Origin: Candidatus Nitrosacidococcus tergens
GTDB taxonomy: Bacteria; Pseudomonadota; Gammaproteobacteria; Nitrosococcales; Nitrosococcaceae
Assembly (NCBI RefSeq): GCF_902810445.1
Contig: NZ_LR778175.1
Location: 1,693,001-1,757,000 of the forward strand
Length of the DNA stretch: 64,000 bases
Direction of reading: 5' to 3'
Below, piece after piece: positions 8,116-17,106 of this stretch. The notes beneath the pieces were generated by a model. The model was not told where the DNA came from and did not search any database. It saw nothing but the letters and a program-made list of their open reading frames with translations. Numbering within the stretch: position 1 is the first letter of the stretch; every line of letters begins with the position of its first letter. Position numbers and translations under genes: made by a program.

Positions 8116-9801
8116 GTGCTGCTTCAAGTTAATAATTTAAAAACCTATTTTTATGGAAAAAGTAGTGCTATTAAAGCAGTAGATGGAGTAAGTTTTGCTC
8201 TAAACAAAGGAGAGACCCTTTGTCTTGTAGGTGAATCAGGTAGTGGAAAATCTATCACTGCTTTATCTATTATGCAGCTTCTTCCTAAACAGATTAGTAC
8301 ACACCCTGAAGGATCCATTTTATTTAACTGGTACCAAAGTGATAATCACTATCGACAGGTAGATTTACTATCGTTACCTGAATCGGAAAAGCAACACATT
8401 CGTGGTGCTCAAATTTCTATGATCTTCCAAGAACCCATGACCTGCCTCAATCCAGTATTTACTATTGGTGAGCAAATTATAGAGACTTTACAATTACATT
8501 TCCCAAACTTGAATAAAACAGAAGCACAAGAAAGGGCAATTCATGTTTTAGAGCAAGTGCGTATTCCAAGTCCTAGATTACGTATGAATGAATATCCCCA
8601 TAGACTCTCTGGAGGACAACGCCAGCGAGTCATGATCGCTATGGCAATTGCTTGTGAGCCTGATTTACTTATTGCAGATGAACCTACTACTGCTTTAGAT
8701 GTGACGGTTCAAGCTGAGATTCTTGCATTGATGCAAGAATTACAAGCTAAAAAACAAATGGGGATTTTATTTATTACCCATGACTTTGGAGTGGTTTCTC
8801 AAATGGCTCACAAAGTAGGTGTAATGCAACAAGGGAAAATAATTGAATCTGGTACTTTAAAAGAAGTACTTGGTAATCCTAAACGTCCTTATACTCACCA
8901 GTTACTTGCAGCATTACCAGAAAACCTTAGGCCTCTACCCTCTTCTCATACACCTCAAAAAAATATAACTCCGGCTGTAATACGGCCTCTATTAGAAATA
9001 GAGAACTTACAAGTATATTTTCCAATCCGTAAAGGCATATTTAGACAAGTCGTTGGGCATATTCACGCGGTAGATAACATTAGCTTAATCATACCTACTG
9101 GTCAAATTTTGGGATTAGTTGGAGAATCGGGCTGTGGGAAAACTACCCTTGGGCGTGCAATCCTTCGTCTTATAGAACCTACTAGTGGTAAAATTTGCTA
9201 TAACGGAACTGATATTACTACTTTAAATCAAAGGAAGTTACAGCCCTATCGAAAGGAATTACAAATTATTTTTCAAGATCCGCTGTCTTCTCTCAATCCC
9301 CGACTTTCCATTGCAACTACTTTAATTGAACCTATGGCAGTGCACAACATAGGTATATCTTTCCAGGAGCGCTTAGATCGAGCGGAGAATTTACTAAAGC
9401 AAGTGCGTTTAAATGGAGATTATTTATGGCGTTATCCTCATGAGCTCTCTGGAGGTCAGCGTCAACGAATTTGTATTGCTCGTGCTCTTGCTTTATCACC
9501 TAAATTTATTGTATGTGATGAAATTACTAGTGCTTTAGATGTCTCAGTACAAGCTGAAATTTTAGAATTATTGTTAGAGTTGCAAGTAAGTAAAAATTTA
9601 ACCTTACTTTTTATTAGTCATAATATCAGTGTAGTGAAATATATTAGCGATGAATTTGCTGTTATGAAAGAAGGGTTTATTATCGAAAAAGGAACTACAG
9701 AACAAATTTGCAGTAGCCCTGAACACCCTTATACACAGAATTTACTCAAAGCAGTACCAAGGATAAATGGGCAGGGGAGAGGAAAAACATTATTGCATTA
9801 A
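8116..9801 (+). CDS. ABC importer double ATPase (YejF-like)
   Basis: A 561-residue cytoplasmic protein with two complete ATP-binding domains that power the importer. Domain 1 has Walker A GESGSGKS (39-46), signature LSGGQRQR (164-171), Walker B LLIADEP (184-190) and the H-loop HD. Domain 2 has Walker A GESGCGKT (336-343), signature LSGGQRQR (444-451), Walker B FIVCDE (464-469) and H-loop SHN. Both catalytic glutamates are present; in domain 2 the usual Pro after DE is Ile. Each half ends with the peptide-transporter tail (PKRPYTHQLL, PEHPYTQNLL). The start is GTG with no clear Shine-Dalgarno, 23 bp after permease 2. Confidence 0.92.
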   Translation: MLLQVNNLKTYFYGKSSAIKAVDGVSFALNKGETLCLVGESGSGKSITALSIMQLLPKQISTHPEGSILFNWYQSDNHYRQVDLLSLPESEKQHIRGAQISMIFQEPMTCLNPVFTIGEQIIETLQLHFPNLNKTEAQERAIHVLEQVRIPSPRLRMNEYPHRLSGGQRQRVMIAMAIACEPDLLIADEPTTALDVTVQAEILALMQELQAKKQMGILFITHDFGVVSQMAHKVGVMQQGKIIESGTLKEVLGNPKRPYTHQLLAALPENLRPLPSSHTPQKNITPAVIRPLLEIENLQVYFPIRKGIFRQVVGHIHAVDNISLIIPTGQILGLVGESGCGKTTLGRAILRLIEPTSGKICYNGTDITTLNQRKLQPYRKELQIIFQDPLSSLNPRLSIATTLIEPMAVHNIGISFQERLDRAENLLKQVRLNGDYLWRYPHELSGGQRQRICIARALALSPKFIVCDEITSALDVSVQAEILELLLELQVSKNLTLLFISHNISVVKYISDEFAVMKEGFIIEKGTTEQICSSPEHPYTQNLLKAVPRINGQGRGKTLLH

Positions 9802-9840
9802 GCGATAATGGAATATTGAGTAGTGGAGTTATATACTCTG

Positions 9841-11449
9841 CTACGAATCCATTTTGAACAAAACTAATGCGGGCTGTATCTCGCCCGTGCTCAACAAGCT
9901 CGCATCGGTGTTAATTCTGATTTGCAATTGTTCTTTAAGAATTTTGTAATGTTCTGGAAAAGTTATGTCCATCATTTCTAGCAAATATTGAACAACTTTC
10001 CGTTTTCTTATAGGAGGTTTCGCTGCTTGGAACACGGAACATCAAAAAAGTATCAAGAACTTTTCTCGCAATATTTGGTATGTGATAGACAGAAGCAATA
10101 CTATCGTCCGATTCAAATGTATATAAAACCTTAAATAAATAGTGGTACTCGCTTTCGTGGTCTATCAAAGCTTTATCAAGTTTCGAAACAAATGCGGTTC
10201 TGCCATTTGCCACTTCATTTTGATTCTTAATCATATAATACCGACTATGTTTCTTATTAGGTTTATATTTTAGCCAGTTCAGAATAAGTCTCAAGAAATT
10301 GAAATTATGCGTAAAAATAAAAACCTGCTTCGCGCCTTTAACTGCATTTTGTAGAAAAGCAAAAGCTTGATGCAGTGAATTTGAATCAAGGCTTGATATA
10401 GGGTCGTCTACGACAATTATGCCATTGGTTACATCAAAATTTTGATCTTTTAAGTGCACTACAAAATACACAAATGCTATGGCTGTTTTTTCGCCTTCGC
10501 TTAGATTTTTTGCAATGATACCATTACGCTTAATAACATAGCCACCTTCGGGAGCTACCTCAAAAGTAATCTCATTTCTACCTAAGAAGGTTTGTAATTG
10601 TTTATTTAGTGTGTTGCAAGCCTTGTGTTCTGATAGAATTTTATTCTTACTTTCAGTAATCTGTTCATTGAGTACCTCTATATCATTCTGAATTCTTGAA
10701 ATTTCTTTTTTGCACTCCTCAATTTCCCGTACTAAGCCTTTCACCTCATCAAAAATCTCGCTCAAGTAATGAGTTTTTAGTGATTTAGTGGCTTCATCTT
10801 TTTCGTCCTGGAAATTATCGCTTTTTCGATTGTGCTGTTCTATAATCTTATTTATAGAATCAAGAACAAATTGAAAATTGTTACTCAACGATCTTGAGAA
10901 GGGTATTTTTTCTGTCGTTTTTTGCTTTTTAGCATTCAAAATATCAACCATATCTGACAATTCGGCACAATAATTGTCTTTTTCTTGGTTATAGGTAATT
11001 GCTTGTGGTACAAAAGTTTTTTGTAAATCTGTATAAAACTGTTCTTTGATTGGAGCCTGAGGTTTTTCAACAGATTGAATGATTTGTTGAAGATTAGCAA
11101 TCTTTTCGCTTATTTTCTCTTTTAACTTTTTATCAGCTTCGTTGAAATGACCAAGTAATGCTTCAATTCTGCCGTTTGGCAGATTAGAGCCGCAAAACTC
11201 ACACTGCTCGCTATCTTTTGAGTGTAAAGTTAACCCGTGCTCAACTCACGCTGAAATATCCTGATTTTCTGCAAGTCTACTAATCACATTTGTTTCAACC
11301 GTTTCTTTACAAATACCAATTACTTCATCGTAGATATTAGATAAATCTAGATCTGAAGCAAAACTAATTTTTGGTATTGGGTCTTTCTATTCCTGCTTTA
11401 TAATTTCTTGTTGCTTTGAAACTTCATCTTTTAAGTGAAAAATGAAGAG
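9841..11449 (-). pseudogene. Decayed AAA_13 / RloC-like ATPase gene
   Basis: Remnant of a coiled-coil ATPase of the AAA_13 type (family of RloC and PrrC-associated ATPases, which act in phage defence). The longest open part (9935-11245) encodes a CEFC (CxxC) element like a zinc hook, long coiled coil, the ABC signature NLSEGEKTAIAF, Walker B plus D-loop GIIVVDDPISSLD and the H-loop THNFNF. Damage: TGA at 11246-11248 (ISA*VEHG, probably a former Trp), TAG at 11387-11389, no Walker A half at all, and a C-terminal break where the end (YLLEMMDITFPEHYKIL) continues in another frame at 9935-10035, apparently after an internal deletion. A product from a TTG at 10960 would lack Walker A. Family exact type uncertain. 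Confidence 0.75.
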
Positions 11450-11564
11450 TCAAGATAAATCAGAACAACTGATTCAAATGTTTAATGCTTTAGGCTGCGT
11501 GGTTATTTTGTTAGGAATTTTTACTTTTCTTGCAACACTGGCGGAATGCCTGAAAAGCAAACTT

Positions 11565-11640
11565 TGGTGGGCCGTGAAGGATTTGAACCTTCGACACACG
11601 GATTAAAAGCCCGGTGCTCTACCAACTGAGCTAACGGCCC
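11565..11640 (-). tRNA. tRNA-Lys (TTT)
   Basis: A 76-nt cloverleaf. The acceptor stem is GGGCCGT/ACGGCCC, with D-arm TTAGCTCAGTTGGTAGAGC, anticodon loop CTTTTAA (anticodon TTT), T-arm GGTTCAAATCC, discriminator A and an encoded CCA. The eroded AAA_13 gene lies beyond its 3' end. Confidence 0.97.
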
Positions 11641-11703
11641 ATAGAAATAAGAAAATATAATTTTACCCTAATTCTCAAGAATCTCAAGTTATCGAGATGA
11701 ATT

Positions 11704-12372
11704 TTAACGATAAATTGTAGGATCTTTTATTCTAGCTTCTAGAAACCCTTTTTTACGAAGAGTACAAGCATCGCATATACCACAAGCACGCCGTTTATCA
11801 TCTATCTGATAACAAGAAATGGTATGGGAATAATCAACGCCAAGTGAAATCCCTTGGTTAATAACTTCTTTCTTAGAAAGACCTATTAAAGGAGCTTGAA
11901 CTCGAATTTTTTTCCCTTCCATTCCTACTTTAGTAGCAAGGTTAGCCAATTGCTCAAAAGCAGCAATAAATTCTGGTCGACAATCTGGATAACCTGAATA
12001 ATCCACTGAATTGACACCAATAAAAATGTTTTGTATATCTAATACCTCAGCCCATCCTAAAGCAAAGGCAAGAAAGAGTGTGTTTCGTGCCGGCACATAG
12101 GTAACGGGGATTTGTCCTTTGGAAGCTTTAGGAATTGGAATAGTTGAATCAGTAAGAGCAGATCCTCCTATATTGCCTAAATCAATATTGATAATTTTAT
12201 GATCAGCCACTTTAAAGTGCTGAGCTATTTCTTGGGCAGCTTCAAGTTCAACCTTATTTTTTTGGCCATAATTAAAACTGATGGCGTAGCAGGAATATCC
12301 CTGAGAGCGAGCAATTGCAAGTACAGTAGACGAATCTAATCCGCCCGAAAGTAGGATGACTGCTTTAGTCAT
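11704..12372 (-). CDS. queC: 7-cyano-7-deazaguanine synthase QueC
   Basis: QueC converts 7-carboxy-7-deazaguanine to preQ0 with ATP and ammonia, a step in queuosine tRNA modification. The 222-residue protein has the PP-loop SGGLDSS (9-15) that binds ATP near its N-terminus, a conserved FNYGQKNKVELEAA segment, PARNTLFLAFALGWAE in the middle, and C-terminal zinc ligands in ACGICDACTLR plus the earlier Cys in the HTISCYQ motif. It starts 2 bp after queE, so both are one operon supplying preQ0. queD is not in this window. Confidence 0.97.
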   Translation of the reverse strand: MTKAVILLSGGLDSSTVLAIARSQGYSCYAISFNYGQKNKVELEAAQEIAQHFKVADHKIINIDLGNIGGSALTDSTIPIPKASKGQIPVTYVPARNTLFLAFALGWAEVLDIQNIFIGVNSVDYSGYPDCRPEFIAAFEQLANLATKVGMEGKKIRVQAPLIGLSKKEVINQGISLGVDYSHTISCYQIDDKRRACGICDACTLRKKGFLEARIKDPTIYR

Positions 12373-12374
12373 AT

Positions 12375-13016
12375 TTATCTTCCAGGAATATCTCCCCAGA
12401 GGTACTTATGTAGCTGAATTTGCATTCTTACCTGTAATTTATCCTCTAAAATCCACTCGGCTAAATGAGTAGGGTTTAGCTGATTATAGCTTGGAGAAAA
12501 AAGCACCTCACATCGTGAATCTAAGTCATAGTTACTCAGAATAGATTTAGCCCAAATATAATCCTCTCGACTGCAAAGCACGAATTTTATTTGATCGTGA
12601 GTAAGTAAATAATCAATATTTTGATATAAATTACGGGATTCTTCCCCAGATTCTGGAGTTTTAATATCCATAATCTTAATTACTCTAATATCTACCTTAG
12701 AAATATCTAAAGCACCACTAGTCTCTAAAGAAGTTTTATATCCTGCATCACAAAGCAGAGTTAGGAGTGTTAAACAGGAGGATTGTACCAGTGGCTCACC
12801 ACCAGTTACTGTTATATAACGAGTATTAAATGTAGCAACTTTATGAATGATTTCTGATAAATCCCACCAATTGCCCCCTTGGAAAGCATAGCTAGTATCG
12901 CAATAGTGACATCGCAGAGGGCAGCCTGTTAACCTAATAAATACAGTAGGAATTCCTACGGTGTTAGCTTCTCCCTGTAAAGAGTAGAAAATTTCAGTAA
13001 TTTTAAGTTGATTCAC
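12375..13016 (-). CDS. queE: 7-carboxy-7-deazaguanine synthase QueE
   Basis: A radical-SAM enzyme that contracts the ring of 6-carboxytetrahydropterin to 7-carboxy-7-deazaguanine. The 213-residue protein carries the 4Fe-4S cluster motif C32-x3-C36-x2-C39 (CPLRCHYC) after FYSLQGEANTVGIPTVF, and the SAM-binding VTGGEPL segment at ~95. It directly precedes queC and follows the tol-pal-cpoB genes on the same strand with a 17-bp gap, an arrangement common in gammaproteobacteria. Confidence 0.97.
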   Translation of the reverse strand: MNQLKITEIFYSLQGEANTVGIPTVFIRLTGCPLRCHYCDTSYAFQGGNWWDLSEIIHKVATFNTRYITVTGGEPLVQSSCLTLLTLLCDAGYKTSLETSGALDISKVDIRVIKIMDIKTPESGEESRNLYQNIDYLLTHDQIKFVLCSREDYIWAKSILSNYDLDSRCEVLFSPSYNQLNPTHLAEWILEDKLQVRMQIQLHKYLWGDIPGR

Positions 13017-13033
13017 AAAATATTAGGAAAAAA

Positions 13034-13807
13034 TTACTGTATCTTTTTAAGATATTCATCAGCAAGTTGGCGTGCCGTTGAGCTTGGGTATTCAGCAACT
13101 ATTTTTTCAAATTTATCTTTTGCTTGATTTTTTTGGGATAATTCATAGTAGGAAATTCCCTGTTTTAAAATAGCGTTAGGTACTTTTAAGCTCTCAGGGG
13201 AATCATTGATAAATGCTTGAAATGCAGTGATTGTTTCCTGAAAGTTCTGATTCATATAATATGCTTCTCCTAGCCAATATTGAGCATCTGCAAATTTATC
13301 GCTTTCAGGATATTGTTTAGAAAATTTAGTAAATGCTATAATTGCCTCTGTATAATGACCCTCTTGTAATACTTCTAGTGCATGTTGATATGCTTGATCG
13401 CTCAAATCAGAATCGCTTGTAAAGCCACCACTCTTAAAACTATTTTCTTCATCGTTACGCTCATCTAAAGATTGGTTACCTTCTAGAGTATTTAGCGATT
13501 CTATTCTTCGATCTAAATCAACATATAGTTCTCTTTGCTTATTTTTTAAATTTTCAATTTCATATTGTAGATTTTCATTTTCTCCTTGCAGCTGACGTAC
13601 CTCTGACTCCAACTGATTTAACTGCGTAAGTAATTTGGACAATCCCTGTCCTTGTATAATATTCTCCAAATGCTGTACGCGCTGTGCTAAATTTGCATTA
13701 GCTCCAGCCCCCATTGTTTCAATACCATTTACTATGATAGGTAATTGAAACAAACAAATACCTCCTATAATAAACCATATATTTTTTCTAAAATAAGATG
13801 GTTTCAC
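13034..13807 (-). CDS. cpoB: Cell-division coordinator CpoB (YbgF)
   Basis: A periplasmic protein that links Tol-Pal energy use to peptidoglycan synthesis at the septum. The 257 residues show an N-terminal signal sequence (hydrophobic ~10-27), a trimerising coiled coil (~40-105, LNQLESEVRQLQGENENL), a polar linker, and three TPR units from ~138 (AYQHALEVLQEGHYTEAI; YWLGEAYYMNQNFQETITAF; GISYYELSQKNQAKDKF). It is the last gene of the tol-pal cluster, 11 bp after pal. Confidence 0.95.
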   Translation of the reverse strand: MKPSYFRKNIWFIIGGICLFQLPIIVNGIETMGAGANANLAQRVQHLENIIQGQGLSKLLTQLNQLESEVRQLQGENENLQYEIENLKNKQRELYVDLDRRIESLNTLEGNQSLDERNDEENSFKSGGFTSDSDLSDQAYQHALEVLQEGHYTEAIIAFTKFSKQYPESDKFADAQYWLGEAYYMNQNFQETITAFQAFINDSPESLKVPNAILKQGISYYELSQKNQAKDKFEKIVAEYPSSTARQLADEYLKKIQ

Positions 13808-13818
13808 TATAGTTTTTT

Positions 13819-14379
13819 CTATGGGTTACTAGGATAAACAATTTCAACTCGGCGATTAAGCTTCCAAGCACTAATATTATGACCCTCTACAGCTGGATGC
13901 TCTTCCCCATAACTGACCACTTTGACCTGATCTTCAGTAGCACCCATTAGGAGTATTAAGTTTTTTACCGTATTAGCTCGACGCTCTCCTAGTGCTAAAT
14001 TATACTCTCGAGCACCTTGCTCATCAGTATGACCTTCTAAAGTCACAACAGTATCTGGATGCTTTGCTAAGTAATTACCATGAGCTTCAATAGCGGTTCG
14101 ATCATCTTCTTCAATTTCACTGCTATCGAACTTAAAATAAAATACGCGAGTTGCCAAAATACTACTAGGATCAGTTAGTTCATCTCCTTCATACATCATA
14201 CCATCAGACATACCTAGGGCTGTAGCACCAGCATCTGATAAATCTTCAGTAGAATCTGATAAACTTTCAGTGGCAATTGGAACAACTTCATCTTTTTTGA
14301 TCTCGCTATCGTTTGCACATCCAGCAAGCCATAAAGCTGATACAAAAAGTACTGGAATGAATAAGTGTATTTTTTTCAT
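13819..14379 (-). CDS. pal: Peptidoglycan-associated lipoprotein Pal
   Basis: An outer-membrane lipoprotein that binds peptidoglycan and, through TolB, couples to TolQRA. I use the ATG at 14379 instead of an upstream start at 14424 because it gives a proper lipoprotein signal (MKKIHLFIPVLFVSALWLAGC, lipid on C21), has AGGA upstream, and removes an overlap with tolB. The protein is 186 residues. The OmpA-like domain includes YFKFDSSEI, LEGHTDEQGAREYNLALGER and SYGEEHPA, which holds the Asp and Arg that bind diaminopimelate. Confidence 0.95.
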   Translation of the reverse strand: MKKIHLFIPVLFVSALWLAGCANDSEIKKDEVVPIATESLSDSTEDLSDAGATALGMSDGMMYEGDELTDPSSILATRVFYFKFDSSEIEEDDRTAIEAHGNYLAKHPDTVVTLEGHTDEQGAREYNLALGERRANTVKNLILLMGATEDQVKVVSYGEEHPAVEGHNISAWKLNRRVEIVYPSNP

Positions 14380-14411
14380 TGTAGTAATTCCTAAAACAAT
14401 TTTAATTAAAT

Positions 14412-15701
14412 TTAATGAGACCATGCAGGCTCCCGAACCTCATCACCACGCTGTACCAAGCGCTGTTGAATCTTCCCATCACTAGAAACTGCAGCAAGTG
14501 CCCCACCTTGTTCACCTACAGTGGCATAAATAATCATCCTACCATTAGGAGAAAAACTAGGGGATTCATCCATTTTAGTTTGCGTTAGAGTCTGTAATTT
14601 TTTGCTTATTAGGTCTAAAACAGCAATATGAAATGTTCCTGTATTTGCTTTGTGAGTAACTGCAATATGTTGCCCATCTGGTGCAAAAGACGCAGAGGTA
14701 TTATATATTCCTTCGTAAGTTAAGCGTTTTGCTTGCCCGCCTGAAATTGGGATCTCATATAGTTGTGGCTGCCCACCTCGATCAGAGGTAAATATGATCG
14801 TCTGCCCATTTGGAGACCAAGTAGGTTCAGTATCTATTGCTCCATTTTTTGTAAGCCTAGTGAATATTTTTTTAATAAAATTATAGATATAAATTTCTGG
14901 ATTTCCATCTTTAGATAGCACTAAAGCTAAATTATTGCCATCTGGAGACCAAGCAGGTGCACTATTAATACCAGGAAAAGCAGCAATAGATTGACGATTA
15001 CCAGTACGTAACTCTTGGATAAAAATTTCTGATTGTTTACGTTCAAAAGAAACATAAGCAATCTGAGTACCATCTGGAGACCAGTCAGGAGATAAAATAG
15101 GTTCCTTAGAGCGCAGCACTGTACGTGGATTTTGCCCATCCATGTCAGAGATTTGTAGTGTATATTCCTTTATTCCTTGATTATTTGAGACTGCAACAAA
15201 AGCAATGTGGGTAGTGAAAATTCCCTTTTCTCCAGTTAGGGTTTCATAAATTACATCTGAAATCTGATGAGCTAAATTCCTCAAATCTTCTGTCAAAATA
15301 TGATAGCGTCGTCCTACTAACTGCTCCCCTTTATATACATCAAATAATTGAAAACTTACGTCGTATTGATCTGTATTTATATTAGTAACGGTTCCAATCA
15401 CTAATCCTTCCGATCCTAATCTTCGCCAATCATAGAATTGAATCTCTGAAGCATCATGGGGTTGAGCAATTAATTCCCTATTTTCTAGAGGAGAGAAACG
15501 TCCACTTAAAGCTAAGTCATTTCTGATAATTTCAGACACATTCTCTGGAGGCATACTACCATTAGTTTTGAAAGGAACAATGGCAATAGGCAATGCCGCT
15601 TGAGTTCCACCAGTAATTTCAATGGTAAGTACAGCAAATACTTTTGATGAGCAAATCAAAAAAAAGATAATCCAAAAAGATTTTTTTATGCTATTAGTCA
15701 T
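14412..15701 (-). CDS. tolB: Tol-Pal system beta-propeller protein TolB
   Basis: A periplasmic protein that binds Pal and TolA. The 429-residue form starting at ATG 15701 matches the E. coli length (430) and begins 3 bp after the tolA stop; a TTG at 15710 would add three residues and overlap tolA. It has a signal peptide, an N-terminal domain (LAQPHD... RDLAHQISD-type segment, here DLRNLAHQISDVIYETLTG) and a six-bladed propeller seen as repeats of 'PxWSPDGxxIAY' (LSPDWSPDGTQIAYVSFE, APAWSPDGNNLALVLS, TEPTWSPNGQTIIFTS, and so on). Confidence 0.96.
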   Translation of the reverse strand: MTNSIKKSFWIIFFLICSSKVFAVLTIEITGGTQAALPIAIVPFKTNGSMPPENVSEIIRNDLALSGRFSPLENRELIAQPHDASEIQFYDWRRLGSEGLVIGTVTNINTDQYDVSFQLFDVYKGEQLVGRRYHILTEDLRNLAHQISDVIYETLTGEKGIFTTHIAFVAVSNNQGIKEYTLQISDMDGQNPRTVLRSKEPILSPDWSPDGTQIAYVSFERKQSEIFIQELRTGNRQSIAAFPGINSAPAWSPDGNNLALVLSKDGNPEIYIYNFIKKIFTRLTKNGAIDTEPTWSPNGQTIIFTSDRGGQPQLYEIPISGGQAKRLTYEGIYNTSASFAPDGQHIAVTHKANTGTFHIAVLDLISKKLQTLTQTKMDESPSFSPNGRMIIYATVGEQGGALAAVSSDGKIQQRLVQRGDEVREPAWSH

Positions 15702-15703
15702 TA

Positions 15704-16654
15704 TTAACAATTAGGGCAAAATTTAAAATTAAAACTTTTAAGCTGCTTTGCTGCTTCTTTATCTGTAGGAATTGGTAAAGGAGAAGCTCGATAAACAGCA
15801 GCTTGTGCAGATCGATCAAATACTGGATCGCCACTACTCTCAATGATTGTCACATTATTTACATCTCCACTAGGAAGAAGATCAACCCGTAATACAGTTA
15901 CCATATCATTTTGCACTCCGGGCGGACGAACCCAATAGCGTTGAACACGCATTTGTAGTTGGGGAATAAATCGCTCAATAGCGTCTCTGATTCGCGATTC
16001 ATTTTTTTTCTCGGCATCTATTCTGTCTTGTAGTTCCCTCTGCTTTCGTTTAGCTTCAGCTTTTTGCTTGGCTTCTTCCTGGGCTTTCTTTTTAGCCAGT
16101 TCTGCCTGTTTTTGTTCCTCTTCTGCTTTTTTACGTGCTATTTCTTCGGCTTCTTTTTGCTTCCGCTCTGCTTCTTCTTTGGTTTTACGTTCAGCTTCAG
16201 CTTTTTGCTTGGCTTCTTCTTGAGCTTTCTTTTTAGCCAGTTCTGCCTGTTTTTGTTCCTCTTCTGCTTTTTTACGTGCTATTTCTTCGGCTTCTTTTTG
16301 CTTCCGCTCTGCTTCTTCTTTAGCTTTACGTTCGGCTTCAGCTTTTTGCTTGGCTTCTTCTTGGGCTTTCTTTTTTTGCCTAAGGAGGGATAACTGCTCT
16401 GATGCTATATCTTTTTGTTGAAACTTCTGAGGGATTTCTTTTTTTTCAGGAAAAATTAAATCTTTGCTAATAACTGTAGCTTCTATGACAGGTATAGAAG
16501 CTATATTTTTAGGCTTGGAATGATGGGGCCATTTTAATTTTATTGCAAGCATTCCAATTAAAAGCCCATGTATCAGTAAAGATAGTAAAAAAAAAGACTG
16601 TTTTATATCTAGACTCTCTCTAAAGAAGCCAAGAGCCGATGAGGTTTTCATCAT
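15704..16654 (-). CDS. tolA: Tol-Pal system inner-membrane protein TolA
   Basis: TolA spans from the inner membrane to the outer envelope and transmits energy from TolQR to TolB-Pal. The 316 residues have one N-terminal membrane segment (~22-40), a long Lys/Glu/Ala-rich helix (~93-210) and a C-terminal TolA/TonB-like domain (RVQRYWVRPPG, then VDLLPSGDVNNVTIIESSGDPVFDRSAQAAV). The helix contains two identical-looking 47-residue repeats plus a partial third copy. Start ATG overlaps the tolR stop by 4 bp. Confidence 0.96.
   Translation of the reverse strand: MMKTSSALGFFRESLDIKQSFFLLSLLIHGLLIGMLAIKLKWPHHSKPKNIASIPVIEATVISKDLIFPEKKEIPQKFQQKDIASEQLSLLRQKKKAQEEAKQKAEAERKAKEEAERKQKEAEEIARKKAEEEQKQAELAKKKAQEEAKQKAEAERKTKEEAERKQKEAEEIARKKAEEEQKQAELAKKKAQEEAKQKAEAKRKQRELQDRIDAEKKNESRIRDAIERFIPQLQMRVQRYWVRPPGVQNDMVTVLRVDLLPSGDVNNVTIIESSGDPVFDRSAQAAVYRASPLPIPTDKEAAKQLKSFNFKFCPNC
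16043..16375 (-). repeat. 141-bp tandem repeat inside tolA
   Basis: Residues 94-140 (16235-16375) and 141-187 (16094-16234) of TolA are the same 47-residue unit, starting KKKAQEEAKQKAEAERK and ending KQAELA, with one residue difference (Ala to Thr). A 17-residue partial third copy (16043-16093) follows. DNA identity between units is high, so copy number could change by slippage or recombination. Confidence 0.9.
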
Positions 16655-17082
16655 AAAGGAGATTCAGTGACTAGACCAACATGAGTTGCTCCTGCCTGTT
16701 GTAATAATGCCATTAATTTTACTACTTTCCCATAAGAAACTCGGCGATCTCCACCTACAAAAACTGGGGTATTTGGCTGGTGATTTAATACTATGGAGAT
16801 TTTATTGAAGAGATCGTCACTGGTAATAGGCTGTTCTTTTGTATTTCCAATATCAATATAATACTGACCTTGGGCATCAATGTTGACAAGTACAGGATCA
16901 AGATTATCTGGAGTTTCTACTATTTCAGCCTTTGCTTGAGGTAATTCGACTTTTACTCCTTGTGTAAGCATAGGAGCAGTGATCATAAAAATCACCAACA
17001 GTACCAACATAACATCAATATAAGGCACAATATTGATTTCTGATATAAGCCGTCGTTTTCGCTCAAATCGTGTAGAGTACAT
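16651..17082 (-). CDS. tolR: Tol-Pal system protein TolR
   Basis: TolR with TolQ forms the proton-driven motor that energises TolA. The 143-residue protein has one membrane helix (~18-38) with the essential Asp at position 23 (PYIDVMLVLLVIFM), the conserved KVELPQA stretch after it, and a periplasmic ExbD-like domain ending LMALLQQAGATHVGLVTE. It lies between tolQ (24 bp) and tolA (4-bp overlap). Confidence 0.97.
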   Translation of the reverse strand: MYSTRFERKRRLISEINIVPYIDVMLVLLVIFMITAPMLTQGVKVELPQAKAEIVETPDNLDPVLVNIDAQGQYYIDIGNTKEQPITSDDLFNKISIVLNHQPNTPVFVGGDRRVSYGKVVKLMALLQQAGATHVGLVTESPL

Positions 17083-17106
17083 ATCTATATTATTACAAGG
17101 TAAGTA

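Noticed and set aside
9841..10035. Independent small gene of 64 codons
   Set aside because: Its YLLEMMDITFPEHYKIL part matches, by pattern, the expected C-terminus of the neighbouring AAA_13 frame, so it is the frameshifted tail of that pseudogene.
11442..11606. Plus-strand frame of 54 codons with a hydrophobic segment, ending inside tRNA-Lys
   Set aside because: Its last third is the antisense of the tRNA gene, no Shine-Dalgarno precedes it, and it reads through the 3' edge of the tRNA. Probably spurious or a leftover of inserted DNA.
15704..15710. TTG start at 15710 for tolB
   Set aside because: Adds three residues and overlaps tolA; ATG at 15701 gives the family length and close coupling.
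16064..16393. Plus-strand 109-codon frame very rich in Phe and Leu
   Set aside because: It is the mirror of the Lys/Glu-rich tolA repeat (AAG/GAA codons read backwards as CTT/TTC). It is not a membrane protein gene.
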